A stretch of 57,618 nt of DNA from UBA2942 sp045127535. Lineage in GTDB: Bacteria > Bacillota > Clostridia > Lachnospirales > Lachnospiraceae. Position 1 is the first letter of the stretch. Every line of letters starts with the position of its first letter. The notes below the pieces were generated by a model. It searched no databases and was not told where the DNA came from. It saw only the letters and a list, made by a program, of their open reading frames with translations. The stretch lies in NCBI GenBank assembly GCA_045127535.1, contig JBGVQN010000028.1:1-57618 (forward strand), written 5' to 3'. Positions 16,737 to 25,511 of the stretch are shown here, in pieces. A program made the position numbers and the translations under genes.

Positions 16737-19700
16737 TTATCCATTTACGATATATTCGTATATATCTTCACGGATGGGCACATCTAAGAGCCACTCGATC
16801 TCTACAGCAGTTTTATCTGTATTGGCCATTACAAATTCTTCGGTTTTACCTGAAGCCTGCATCAGCCCCAGATAATAAAACTCCTTAGAGATCTTATCAT
16901 CCTTATTCTTTCTCACAAAAAGATGTACCTGAATCCCTCTTTCCTTGGCATGCAGGAAATTTTGCACATCCTCTGATGCAATGGTTCTGCCGGATTTGGA
17001 TATTGCAATCAAACTGCTGCGGCTTGTAAAATGGTCTTCATACTTTGTTGTGTCACTGATATCCTCTGCTTTATCATAATTGATAAATACAGGAAATGTT
17101 TTTGTCTTTTTATCATACTTGTAACCACCAATGTTCAAGGGGACTTCATTGGTCTCCCAATTTAAAATCCTGCAAACATCTTCATAGGTATATTTTTGAT
17201 AAAGTACCAGATCTGTATTCCTGTATCGATTGCTAAAATCGCGCTCATATCTGCTGATACCAAATTCAACCAGTTCCTTTAATATCCCGTAAAATGCCTC
17301 ATGATGCAGCATATTGGCAAAGGAATCAGAAACCCGATACCCATCTTCTCCTGCCTCATCCTGTTCCAGCAAAACACACGCTGCATAGGTTGCTTTACTG
17401 CCTCCTGCCGGAAATGCATTGGTCATAATATTGACAATATTCTGCTGCTGATTCTGCTCCATTTGAATTCCATACTGCTCTTTCAAATCCTGCTTCAGCT
17501 CTGCAAACATTTTTCTTCCTGCAAGCTTATGCGTATAGGACATCATTCTTTTTAAAAGCCTCAGTTCATGGATCCGCTTTCCGCTTGCCAGCTTCTTGGA
17601 TACAAATTCAATTACTTTTTCTTCTTCTGCAGACAATTTGACGGTATACTCTTTCTCATACTTCACCAGAAATTTGTAATATGAACCCAGGCTATTATTA
17701 TCAAAGATCCGCAGTACATCCATTTCCCCATAGTCATCAAAATCCTTTAGCTGTGGAATTCTTCCAAGCTTGTTCTTTAAATTGATGTAATTATTTTTAA
17801 TCAGTTTAATATCACTAAAGTTCGCATTATCAATTGCTGCGAAAATTCGTTTTCTGCTGATCTCATCAAAATGAATGGTGCTTGCGCCAGGGATCACACG
17901 TCCCCCTTCCATCAAATAACGTCTGATATTATCCTTGTTATAACTTCTGTCCCCTGACAGCGCAATAGGAATCATAAAATTATTTTTATAATTTCCGATA
18001 AAATCCAAAATGACAACATATTCCTTTTCAGCAGCCTTCCTAAGACCTCGTCCCAGTTGTTGAATAAACACAATTGGAGACTGGGTAGGCCTTAGCATGA
18101 TCACCTGATTCACTTCTACGATATCTGTACCCTCAGAGAATATATCTACTGTAATGATATAGTCCAGATATGCATCTTCCACAGAAGCAGCCTCCATAGT
18201 CAACCGCTCAATTGCTTCCGCCCGTACCTCATCAGAATCTGCACCACTTAGTGCAATGGTCCTCAATCCCTGTTCATTCATTTTCTTAGACAGTTCCTTG
18301 GCTTCGTCAATTCGGCTGCAAAAGATGAGCCCCTTTACCCGCTCTCCAGAGTGACCATAATAGGCAGCCTGCTCCAGCACATACTTTATCCGCTCATCAC
18401 TGGTCAGAAAACGAAAATTCTCCAACTGTTCCTCTCTGGTACTTCCCTCATCAGAAATCATAGCCAGATCTGTGATGCCAAAGTAATGAAACGGACACAG
18501 CAAATCCTCCTCCATGGCCTGCTGCAAACGGATCTCATAAGCAATGTTGTGGTCAAAGATCTCATAAATATTCCGACCTTCTATATTGTCATCCCGTTTG
18601 TCCGGTGTAGCAGTCATTCCCAGGGTAAACTTGGGTGTAAAATAATCCATCACCCGTTTGTAGCTGCCTGCACTTGCGTGGTGGGCTTCATCATAAATAC
18701 AGGCATCAAAATAATCCTTGGGGAATTTTTCAAGATTTTCTTCCTTACTTAATGTCTGAACTGTTGCAAACACAAAATCCGCATCATAGTCGTACTTCAC
18801 CCCTGATACCAAACCGGTACGGATCCTGCTACCAAATACCCGTTCAAAGGAAGCCTTTGCCTGCTTTGCGATTTGATTTCTATGTACCAAAAACAGCACC
18901 CGTTGAAAACCTAATTCTCTCATGGCAAATGCAGAGGCATATGTTTTTCCTGTACCGGTTGCAGATATGAGCAGTGCCTTATCTATTCCCTTTTCCCTGA
19001 GTTCCAAAAGGTTATGAATAAAGGCAGTCTGCATGGTATTGGGCTGCAGACGATACGCTTCTACAGACGGTATTTTTTCCCTTAAAGTAATCTCCTTTTG
19101 CTTTGCTACCATCTGTTGAAACAGCTGTTTTTCTTCATATTTCCTGCGATATTCCTCAATAAACACTGTGTAATCTACAGTATATCCTTCCGCATCCCAC
19201 AATCTGTCAAACTCATGCAATACGGAATTTACCATTTCGCCGCTGCTGGTTGAAACCAGTCTTGTGTTCCATTCCATGTTTCGGGTCAACGCGTCCTGGG
19301 TCAGATTGGAGCTTCCAATGATAAACCGGTACTCCTCATCTTTCTGAAAAATATACCCTTTTGTATGGAAACCGCTTCCTGCCCGCTCTGTCTGGTACAT
19401 GCGCAGTTCAATATTGGACAGTCCTGCAATGGTATCCAATGCTGCTGGATCACTAAAGCACAAATAATCAGTGGTTAAAACTCTGCCGGGCACACCTCTT
19501 TTCTCAAGTTCCTTGAGTGTCTGCAACAAGGGTGTAATCCCTCCCTTTGTGACAAAAGCAACACTGATTGCAAAGCTGTCGCATCTGAGCAGTTCTTCTT
19601 CTACAGCAGAAAAGACCTTTTGTCCCTTCCTGTTATCGTTGTATATCAATTGAGGCTTGTATGCCAGATTTGCGTTGACTCCTGTATCAATGAATGCAGC

Positions 19701-19742
19701 TTCAAGACCGATTCTTAATTGGATTAGATTCTCATTGGTCAT
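16737..19742 (-). CDS. PLD nuclease-SF2 helicase-DUF3427 protein
   Basis: 1001 residues. Residues ~45-190 form a phospholipase D-like nuclease with one HKD half-site (H126-x-K128, then GSSN at 143-146), so it should act as a dimer. Residues ~235-620 are an SF2 helicase of the ResIII type: Walker A ATGTGKT (261-267), DEAH (351-354), GMTATP, and motif VI QQLGRGLRKA. The C-terminal ~370 residues match what I recall of DUF3427. I start at 19742 because AAAGGAAG lies 8 bases upstream, at the end of the MazG gene; the frame stays open to 19766. Members are found in DNA-repair and defence contexts. A DNA-targeting role is inferred. Confidence 0.85.
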   Translation of the reverse strand: MTNENLIQLRIGLEAAFIDTGVNANLAYKPQLIYNDNRKGQKVFSAVEEELLRCDSFAISVAFVTKGGITPLLQTLKELEKRGVPGRVLTTDYLCFSDPAALDTIAGLSNIELRMYQTERAGSGFHTKGYIFQKDEEYRFIIGSSNLTQDALTRNMEWNTRLVSTSSGEMVNSVLHEFDRLWDAEGYTVDYTVFIEEYRRKYEEKQLFQQMVAKQKEITLREKIPSVEAYRLQPNTMQTAFIHNLLELREKGIDKALLISATGTGKTYASAFAMRELGFQRVLFLVHRNQIAKQAKASFERVFGSRIRTGLVSGVKYDYDADFVFATVQTLSKEENLEKFPKDYFDACIYDEAHHASAGSYKRVMDYFTPKFTLGMTATPDKRDDNIEGRNIYEIFDHNIAYEIRLQQAMEEDLLCPFHYFGITDLAMISDEGSTREEQLENFRFLTSDERIKYVLEQAAYYGHSGERVKGLIFCSRIDEAKELSKKMNEQGLRTIALSGADSDEVRAEAIERLTMEAASVEDAYLDYIITVDIFSEGTDIVEVNQVIMLRPTQSPIVFIQQLGRGLRKAAEKEYVVILDFIGNYKNNFMIPIALSGDRSYNKDNIRRYLMEGGRVIPGASTIHFDEISRKRIFAAIDNANFSDIKLIKNNYINLKNKLGRIPQLKDFDDYGEMDVLRIFDNNSLGSYYKFLVKYEKEYTVKLSAEEEKVIEFVSKKLASGKRIHELRLLKRMMSYTHKLAGRKMFAELKQDLKEQYGIQMEQNQQQNIVNIMTNAFPAGGSKATYAACVLLEQDEAGEDGYRVSDSFANMLHHEAFYGILKELVEFGISRYERDFSNRYRNTDLVLYQKYTYEDVCRILNWETNEVPLNIGGYKYDKKTKTFPVFINYDKAEDISDTTKYEDHFTSRSSLIAISKSGRTIASEDVQNFLHAKERGIQVHLFVRKNKDDKISKEFYYLGLMQASGKTEEFVMANTDKTAVEIEWLLDVPIREDIYEYIVNG

Positions 19743-19755
19743 GGGGATACTTCCT

Positions 19756-20088
19756 TTAAAATTCATTGTATTTTTGGGCGTTGTTTTTTGCCTTTTCTAC
19801 TGGATACTTCTCCTGATTGCGCTTGACTTTTTCCTGAATGATCTCATCCATGTCCAAACCACACGCATCCGCCATAAGAATGCAGTAATTTAATACATCT
19901 GCTAATTCCTCCCGGATCTTATCCATCTTGTGACTGCACACTGTATCAGAGGCACTCCATTGAAATATTTCTAACAATTCTGCAGCTTCCAGACTGATTG
20001 AAATGGCCAGATCCTTGGGATTATGAAACTGCTTCCAATTTCTGTCATCTCTAAACTGTAATACCTGATCGATCGTTTCCTGTGTCAT
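19756..20088 (-). CDS. MazG-like nucleotide pyrophosphohydrolase
   Basis: 110 residues, a small all-alpha NTP-PPase. The metal-binding pattern is E-x-x-E in LEAAELLE and E-x-x-D in EELADVLNY. Such enzymes remove or recycle non-canonical dNTPs. AAAGGAGAGG precedes the ATG. Its end sits 13 bases from the helicase start and its start is 22 bases from the nuclease-helicase gene upstream, so the three are almost certainly co-transcribed. MazG-like enzymes are repeatedly found beside nucleases and helicases in defence loci. Confidence 0.88.
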   Translation of the reverse strand: MTQETIDQVLQFRDDRNWKQFHNPKDLAISISLEAAELLEIFQWSASDTVCSHKMDKIREELADVLNYCILMADACGLDMDEIIQEKVKRNQEKYPVEKAKNNAQKYNEF

Positions 20089-20110
20089 AAACCTCTCCTT
20101 TGCTGGTACA

Positions 20111-21982
20111 TTATTTTTTTAAGCATTTACGGAGATATTGCGCCAGCTTTTCATCTACGCAATACACATAGCATCCCTTCATTCCTCTTGTCATAAGCGT
20201 CCTATATGTATTTTTGATAATTTCATCTGCCAAGCCCAAGGCCTTCTGGGGATCATTCTTATACAGTGTCTTGATTCCCTTTAATGAATTATCCGTCTTT
20301 GCCCTTTTGGTAAAATCGGTAACGATTTTTCCATCTTCATAACGCATATCCTCTCCAATGATCACACCAACATAATCAAATTCCAGACCTTGAGATGTAT
20401 GAATGCACCCAGCTTCATTTACAGAATTCTCATCAATTGCATATGTACTGCTATTCTTGAGATTCCAGCTAATTTCAAAATCACCGATTATAATATCATG
20501 TACTGCAGTATTATTTACCCCTTCTTTTAACCAGTTCCAACAGTAACCTGCCAATATTCTGGCTCTGTTGTTACTGGTACGGTTTCTCTCAATAATCAAA
20601 TGACGCATTTCATGAGGTGAATCCATAATTTGAATATCATAATCAATTTCTTCCATATCCCAGTTGGCTGTTTCTCGGATTTCCAGCACATGATCCAACC
20701 ATGCCAAATATCCATCAGAACCATTACACCTAAATTGTGAAACCAACTCCATATATTCAATTTCTGCACCAGCCAATTTCGCCCACTTTACGATCTCATT
20801 CACACTTCCAATATCACTCAATGTAACTCTTTGGCTCTCATCAATAAAGAAAACACTGCATCTGCCTGCATGAATGATCTCTTTAATCTGGTTTTCCCCT
20901 AAGTTCTGGAACATCCCAGATTTTTCATTCAAACGATGGGCTTCATCTACAAGGATCGTATCTACTATATCTTCTGCGGTCTCAGTATATATGCCAGATC
21001 CCTTAAACATGTTATCCACACTGCTTTTCCGCATTTCTCCCTTTAATTTCCTCTGATACACATTGCGAGGGGCACTATTCTTTGATACATACTGACAAAA
21101 CTGATCTTCTTGTGTTAACTGTGCCAAAAGATGAATCGCAACCACCGTTTTCCCGGTTCCCGGACCACCTTGAACGATCACCACTCTCTTTTTTCCATCC
21201 TGCATGGACTGACGGGAACAATTCAATATTTCTTCATAGACAACCTTCTGCTCATCCAGCATAATAAACTCCCGGTTACCCTTTAACATCTTTGCGATGG
21301 ATTCCTGCAGGCTCTTTGATGGTTTGATTTTTCCATGCTCAATGGCATACAGAAGTTCTTTGTTATCACCTGTTACCACACTTTTCTTGATGAATTTTCG
21401 AAGCTCATCAACCTGCCCTCTGGTAAATGCCGGGGCATCCTCCAGATAAATTTCATACTGTTCCTCATCCAGTGGGTCATGTTTCACACGGCGGTAATTG
21501 TGCAGATATGCACATGGAAACAATTCTATCTGCCCTTCTTGCACAGCCTGATTATAGTCTGTAATAAGCATTGCATATGACCATGCTTGATAGGAAGGAT
21601 GTACTACCTGACGCACTGCATTTCCAGTATATGTTTCCACTAATCCATCTCTGCCTGCAACAGCGTTGATCTTATCCCACTGCTTCAATTCAATAATGAT
21701 GACGTTGCTCTGTTTTTCTTTGTCATACCCCGATATCAGAAAATCCACCCGTTTAGAGGTCTGTGGTATATTGTATTCAATTGCAATACCGGCATCCTTT
21801 GGAATTTCATCATCATTCAATACTTTGTACATATATTCCAAGGAATTCTCCCATGCACGAAATTCATTTGCTGCAGTGCGGCGATTCATCTTTTCATATA
21901 TGTTTTCTTCTATTTCATAAGCAATGGTGTCCTGCTCCACACTTCTTAAAAAATCTGTTTTTGTTCCATCGTAGACTAGCAT
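20111..21982 (-). CDS. PD-(D/E)XK nuclease fused to a P-loop helicase (DUF2075 type)
   Basis: 623 residues. The N-terminal ~140 residues contain a credible PD-(D/E)XK core: E69, D80 (KRVDFLI), E98-L-K100 (IIIELKQW), and a following Q/Y helix (SYQAWSYAM, ~129-137). Then comes a P-loop module: Walker A GGPGTGKT (271-278), DEAH (345-348), FFIDESQRVTLSD, and the SF1-like motif HTSQGLEFDYVGVIIG, which is the DUF2075 pattern. AAGGAG is 8 bases before the ATG. It likely couples duplex unwinding or translocation to cleavage. A promoter may lie in the 110-bp gap before it, but I could not identify one with confidence. Confidence 0.8.
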   Translation of the reverse strand: MLVYDGTKTDFLRSVEQDTIAYEIEENIYEKMNRRTAANEFRAWENSLEYMYKVLNDDEIPKDAGIAIEYNIPQTSKRVDFLISGYDKEKQSNVIIIELKQWDKINAVAGRDGLVETYTGNAVRQVVHPSYQAWSYAMLITDYNQAVQEGQIELFPCAYLHNYRRVKHDPLDEEQYEIYLEDAPAFTRGQVDELRKFIKKSVVTGDNKELLYAIEHGKIKPSKSLQESIAKMLKGNREFIMLDEQKVVYEEILNCSRQSMQDGKKRVVIVQGGPGTGKTVVAIHLLAQLTQEDQFCQYVSKNSAPRNVYQRKLKGEMRKSSVDNMFKGSGIYTETAEDIVDTILVDEAHRLNEKSGMFQNLGENQIKEIIHAGRCSVFFIDESQRVTLSDIGSVNEIVKWAKLAGAEIEYMELVSQFRCNGSDGYLAWLDHVLEIRETANWDMEEIDYDIQIMDSPHEMRHLIIERNRTSNNRARILAGYCWNWLKEGVNNTAVHDIIIGDFEISWNLKNSSTYAIDENSVNEAGCIHTSQGLEFDYVGVIIGEDMRYEDGKIVTDFTKRAKTDNSLKGIKTLYKNDPQKALGLADEIIKNTYRTLMTRGMKGCYVYCVDEKLAQYLRKCLKK

Positions 21983-22092
21983 GTGATTTTCTCCTTGTGT
22001 TGTTCATATTCCAATACTGTATAGGCCGCAAAATATAAAGAAGCCTGCATGATTCACGATCATTCAGGATAATCTTTCGCTTCTCCCATGCT

Positions 22093-23271
22093 TTACATCA
22101 CCCATATTTCATACCCCTGCCTTCTGGCTGAATCATATACCGGACGCATATTTTTTTCCAATATCCCATAAAACTCATCCCTGGAATTCCCCTTGCGATA
22201 TAATTCCTGACTTGCCCAAATAGAATGCAGATTGTCCCGATAGCAGGACTCATACAATTTTCTGATTCCGGCTTTTTCATGCACCAGCTCATACATCCTA
22301 TATTGATTCTGAGCGAATTTTACGAAGAATTGCTCCCACTGTGGCAATTTATTACTCTTTACTGAATTCAGAGATGGATCCATTGGCATCAGATTCCATA
22401 ATTCATCATTCATGACAAACGACCATGGGATAAAATGATCTACATCATAGTTTTCTTTCCTGATGGGCTCTCCTTTGAATACATCGACCATGTCTGTTAT
22501 TTCCAAAACTCCCTGCCATAAATTTCTCACATGCGTCAGTTTACGCATCTTTTCATCCAATGGAGCCAGCTTATATATCAGCCCAGGCACTTCTGGATTA
22601 TTATTTTGAAGCCATCGCACCTTTTCGTATTGAATCCATCCCAAAATCGATACTGTATGATCCTGAATCATACGCATCCATGAATCATGAAATACAATTT
22701 TACGTTCTAATCCTTTTTGCGTACCAAATGTATACGGCAATGGCTTATGTACCTGATTGAGTCGATTATAATATTCCATCATGATCCCTGCAGTGCTGCT
22801 AAGATTGATTTGTTCCCCATCTCTATTTGCAAAGCCTGATAATGCCTTATATGGCACATTTTTGGTCAAGGTCATCTTTTCATTTCGCAGTTCCTCATTA
22901 AATTGTTGGATCTGATTTTTGATTTCAACCTTCGAAGCATTACTTTGCAATCCGCTTAGCTTATGCAGCTTTAGGACAGCCTTTTCCAGGCTGTCCTTGA
23001 TCTCACCACTGCCCCAGATCCCACTTAAATGTACATGAAACTCTACCACAGAATACCATGCATTTGCAATCATCTCATTGATGATTTCATCATAAGATGC
23101 CTCTTTTTTATTTTCAGCAATTAATTGTACAATTGCCTCCAACCAGTAAAATTTATAGCAGCATGTGGGATTATTCATCATTCGTGAAAAACCCTCAACA
23201 TCCAAATAATTATAATACTCTTTTCCAATATTTAACTGATAACCTGTTTTCTGAGAATCATATTCAACCAT
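22093..23271 (-). CDS. HNH (beta-beta-alpha-metal) nuclease of unknown class
   Basis: 392 residues. The C-terminal part has an HNH signature at ~275-310: D-x-D-H (YDVDHFIPW), then LWNLMPMD and N-x-x-K-S-N-K (NSVKSNKLP). The N-terminal ~150 residues are helical and unrecognised. I start at 23271, where GAGGAGA lies 7 bases upstream. That start lies inside the end of the methyltransferase gene (overlap 23232-23271), so the two are translated together. Its target could be DNA or RNA; no cysteine zinc-knuckle is evident. Confidence 0.75.
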   Translation of the reverse strand: MVEYDSQKTGYQLNIGKEYYNYLDVEGFSRMMNNPTCCYKFYWLEAIVQLIAENKKEASYDEIINEMIANAWYSVVEFHVHLSGIWGSGEIKDSLEKAVLKLHKLSGLQSNASKVEIKNQIQQFNEELRNEKMTLTKNVPYKALSGFANRDGEQINLSSTAGIMMEYYNRLNQVHKPLPYTFGTQKGLERKIVFHDSWMRMIQDHTVSILGWIQYEKVRWLQNNNPEVPGLIYKLAPLDEKMRKLTHVRNLWQGVLEITDMVDVFKGEPIRKENYDVDHFIPWSFVMNDELWNLMPMDPSLNSVKSNKLPQWEQFFVKFAQNQYRMYELVHEKAGIRKLYESCYRDNLHSIWASQELYRKGNSRDEFYGILEKNMRPVYDSARRQGYEIWVM

Positions 23272-23828
23272 CGTTCTTCTCCTCTGCCGGCTCTTACATC
23301 TCCACTGACCCACTGCTTTTCTATCGCAAGAGCAGGTACCATTCTGATCAGTTTACCAGCTGTAGCTTCTGTCAAATCCGTAAAATACCTTCCATTTCGC
23401 TCACCCTCAAAATCTCCATATTTAAAGGAAATGTACATGATACCATTCTTTTTTAATGCCCTGCACATTTTTTTAAGCACATCCGGAATTTCCTGTTTTT
23501 TCAGATGAAGAATGGAGGCACATGCCCATATTGCATCGTATTTTTCTATCTCATCTAACTGGTGAAACAGCATTTCCTTTACACAAATTCCAGTAAACTC
23601 ACTTGCCAGCTTACAAAGTTCTGCAGAACCATCTATTGCATCTACGATACATCCATGCTCTAAAAAAAACTTTGTATCTCTGCCGGAACCGCAGCCAAAA
23701 TCCAATATAACTGCGCTTTTGGGGAGAAGATTTAAGACTATATTCTGTATCTGGGTAAACTCGACATGGACGGTTCCTTCTGCAAATTCTTTTGCCTTTT
23801 GATTGTAATAATGAATTGTATTTTGCAT
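23232..23828 (-). CDS. Small class I SAM-dependent methyltransferase
   Basis: 198 residues with a Rossmann-fold SAM site: VILDFGCGSGRDTKFFLE (motif I), acidic DAIDGS (motif II) and WACASILHL (motif IV region). No DPPY/NPPY amino-methyltransferase motif is present, so a base-methylating restriction partner is unlikely. It looks more like the small-molecule/TehB-like or protein type. It overlaps the downstream HNH gene by 40 bases, which implies a functional pair. Confidence 0.85.
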   Translation of the reverse strand: MQNTIHYYNQKAKEFAEGTVHVEFTQIQNIVLNLLPKSAVILDFGCGSGRDTKFFLEHGCIVDAIDGSAELCKLASEFTGICVKEMLFHQLDEIEKYDAIWACASILHLKKQEIPDVLKKMCRALKKNGIMYISFKYGDFEGERNGRYFTDLTEATAGKLIRMVPALAIEKQWVSGDVRAGRGEERWLNMILRKQVIS

Positions 23829-23963
23829 GTTGCAGCCTTTCTGTTGGAGAGATCATTTTATGAGCAGTTGATTGTAATACGATGCTTGATACCAGTCTAT
23901 ACGATCCGTTCAATTTACTTCTACATGCAAATTTAGGGTATAACTGCACCTCATTCCCTTGCA

Positions 23964-24854
23964 CTAATATTGAATCCGAAAATAATCCAGATACGCTTTA
24001 TACTGATCCTGTGCTGTCAGGCAAGTATCTGTCAGGTAGCCTTTTTCATAATTCCATTCTTTCAGTCCACGATAATAAAATAACTTCAAATGATCCTCTA
24101 TCATAAACGGTACGATATTATATTTCAGACACTCTTTGAACATAATCAATCTGCCTACGCGACCGTTACCATCCTGGAACGGATGTATTCTTTCAAACTT
24201 CACATGGAAATCCAGAATATCTTCAAAATTTTTTTCTACCTTGGCATTGTACTCTGACAGCAACGCTGTCATTTTTTCAGCAACTTCTTCCGGCAAGGCA
24301 GTGTCCATACCCCCAACTTCGTTGGGTATCTTTTTATAATCACCCACAGCGAACCAATCCTTTCTGGAATCGCTGGTACCATTTTTCAAAATCAGATGAA
24401 GTTTTTTGATGAACTTCTCTGTCAATGCTGCCTTTGCGTTGTCGATGATCATATCAATGCAACGGAAATGGTTTGCCGTTTCAATTACATCATCCACATT
24501 CAGCACTTCTTTTTCTACACCAATGGTATTGGTTTCAAAAATATATCTGGTCTGATCGTGGGTCAGACGACTGCCCTCCATGTGGTTTGAATTATAGGTC
24601 AGATCTATCTGTGTCTTATGGTAAATACCACCGGAATATTTTGCTTTCTTTTCATCCTGGAGAATATCCAGAAGTGTGGGGGGTTGTTCTTTTTTCTTAT
24701 TAGAGCGCTCCGGCTTTTCTGCATTTTCAGGAATGTTCCAAGTCTTGCCGGTCAGAAATGCACCGGCCACTCGTCCATGGGCACAGTAATTTCTCACGCT
24801 ACGTTCTGAAACATTCCATGCCTTTGCTATTTCGGCAACTGAAAGGTATTGCAT
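23964..24854 (-). CDS. HTH-Fic protein (AMPylase or related) with built-in inhibitory helix
   Basis: 296 residues. An N-terminal HTH (LSVAEIAKAWNVSERSVRNY, ~4-23) is followed by a Fic domain: HPFQDGNGRVGRL is the catalytic Fic loop. SNHMEG (in TYNSNHMEGSRL) is the autoinhibitory (S/T)xxxE(G/N) motif in front of the domain. Fic enzymes transfer AMP or another nucleotide part to target proteins. I start at 24854 (GGAGG 8 bases upstream). The 227 bp upstream (24855-25081) contain a -10-like TATACT and palindromic TCAATTGA, possible self-regulation. It heads the accessory island. Confidence 0.9.
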   Translation of the reverse strand: MQYLSVAEIAKAWNVSERSVRNYCAHGRVAGAFLTGKTWNIPENAEKPERSNKKKEQPPTLLDILQDEKKAKYSGGIYHKTQIDLTYNSNHMEGSRLTHDQTRYIFETNTIGVEKEVLNVDDVIETANHFRCIDMIIDNAKAALTEKFIKKLHLILKNGTSDSRKDWFAVGDYKKIPNEVGGMDTALPEEVAEKMTALLSEYNAKVEKNFEDILDFHVKFERIHPFQDGNGRVGRLIMFKECLKYNIVPFMIEDHLKLFYYRGLKEWNYEKGYLTDTCLTAQDQYKAYLDYFRIQY

Positions 24855-25081
24855 CTGCTTTCCTCCGTCAATCAATTGAATCAATCATTACACGAATCTA
24901 CTGTATAGTATATCACTTTATCGGCAACAATTACAGGATTTTGCAGCATATTTTTATTTTATTTTGCCGTTTCAGGAAATATTTGTACTATACCAGCAAT
25001 TACTGTAAAAAACAACGACTGGTAATGTTTATCATAAATCAAACCTATGTGGATCACTCTATACAATTTTCATCATCATTC

Positions 25082-25354
25082 TTAATTCACCATCACCATT
25101 TCTGGATTGGTTTTAAAGTACATCGCCCTTGAAAGCTTGCTTTTCTCCAAATATCCATGCTTTTCCAGATTAGCCAGCACATGCTTCCTGAAATAAGTGG
25201 AATCACTCACTCCTAAATATTCTGCAATTTCTGAAACCTTATGTGCCTGATAGTAACAGAACGAAAGCACCTTATCATCATAATCGGTTCCTGCCGCTTC
25301 CATTACATTACAGCTTACCAACACAGACGCAATTAGTTCATTTCTTCTTTTAGA
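25082..25354 (-). pseudogene. Remnant of an AlbA/HATPase_c_4-type transcriptional regulator
   Basis: Open frame of about 90 codons ending in a winged-helix domain (VSEIAEYLGVSDSTYFRKHV). Upstream, the frame reads RRNELIASVLVSCNVMEAAG, which resembles the end of the ATP-binding part of AlbA_2-type regulators, and it is closed by TGA at 25355-25357. No good start with a ribosome binding site exists (only GTG at 25324). I read it as the C-terminal remnant of a ~450-residue protein, left at the edge of the island. Confidence 0.6.
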
Positions 25355-25447
25355 TCAAAATATGCCGATTCTTTTGAACCGGCATCATAGGGCAAATATT
25401 TTTTACTGTTTTCAATTTGTACGATCTATTGACCCTGATCTGCAATC

Positions 25448-25492
25448 ATCCGCTTTCAAAATCGAAAAATTTTTCATTTTTTGAAAGCGGAT
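25448..25492. repeat. 14-bp inverted repeat
   Basis: ATCCGCTTTCAAAA (25448-25461) and TTTTGAAAGCGGAT (25479-25492) flank an A/T-rich 17-nt spacer, about 20 bases past the end of the glycerate kinase gene. It could terminate that gene, although no T-run follows on the minus strand. Confidence 0.6.
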
Positions 25493-25511
25493 CATTTCTG
25501 TGCTGTTCTTC

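Noticed and set aside
22093..23828. Classical restriction-modification pair
   Set aside because: The methyltransferase lacks a DNA-methyltransferase catalytic motif such as DPPY or NPPY.
23611..23964. Second open frame overlapping the methyltransferase
   Set aside because: Different frame on the same strand as a well-supported SAM-binding protein; no motifs of its own.
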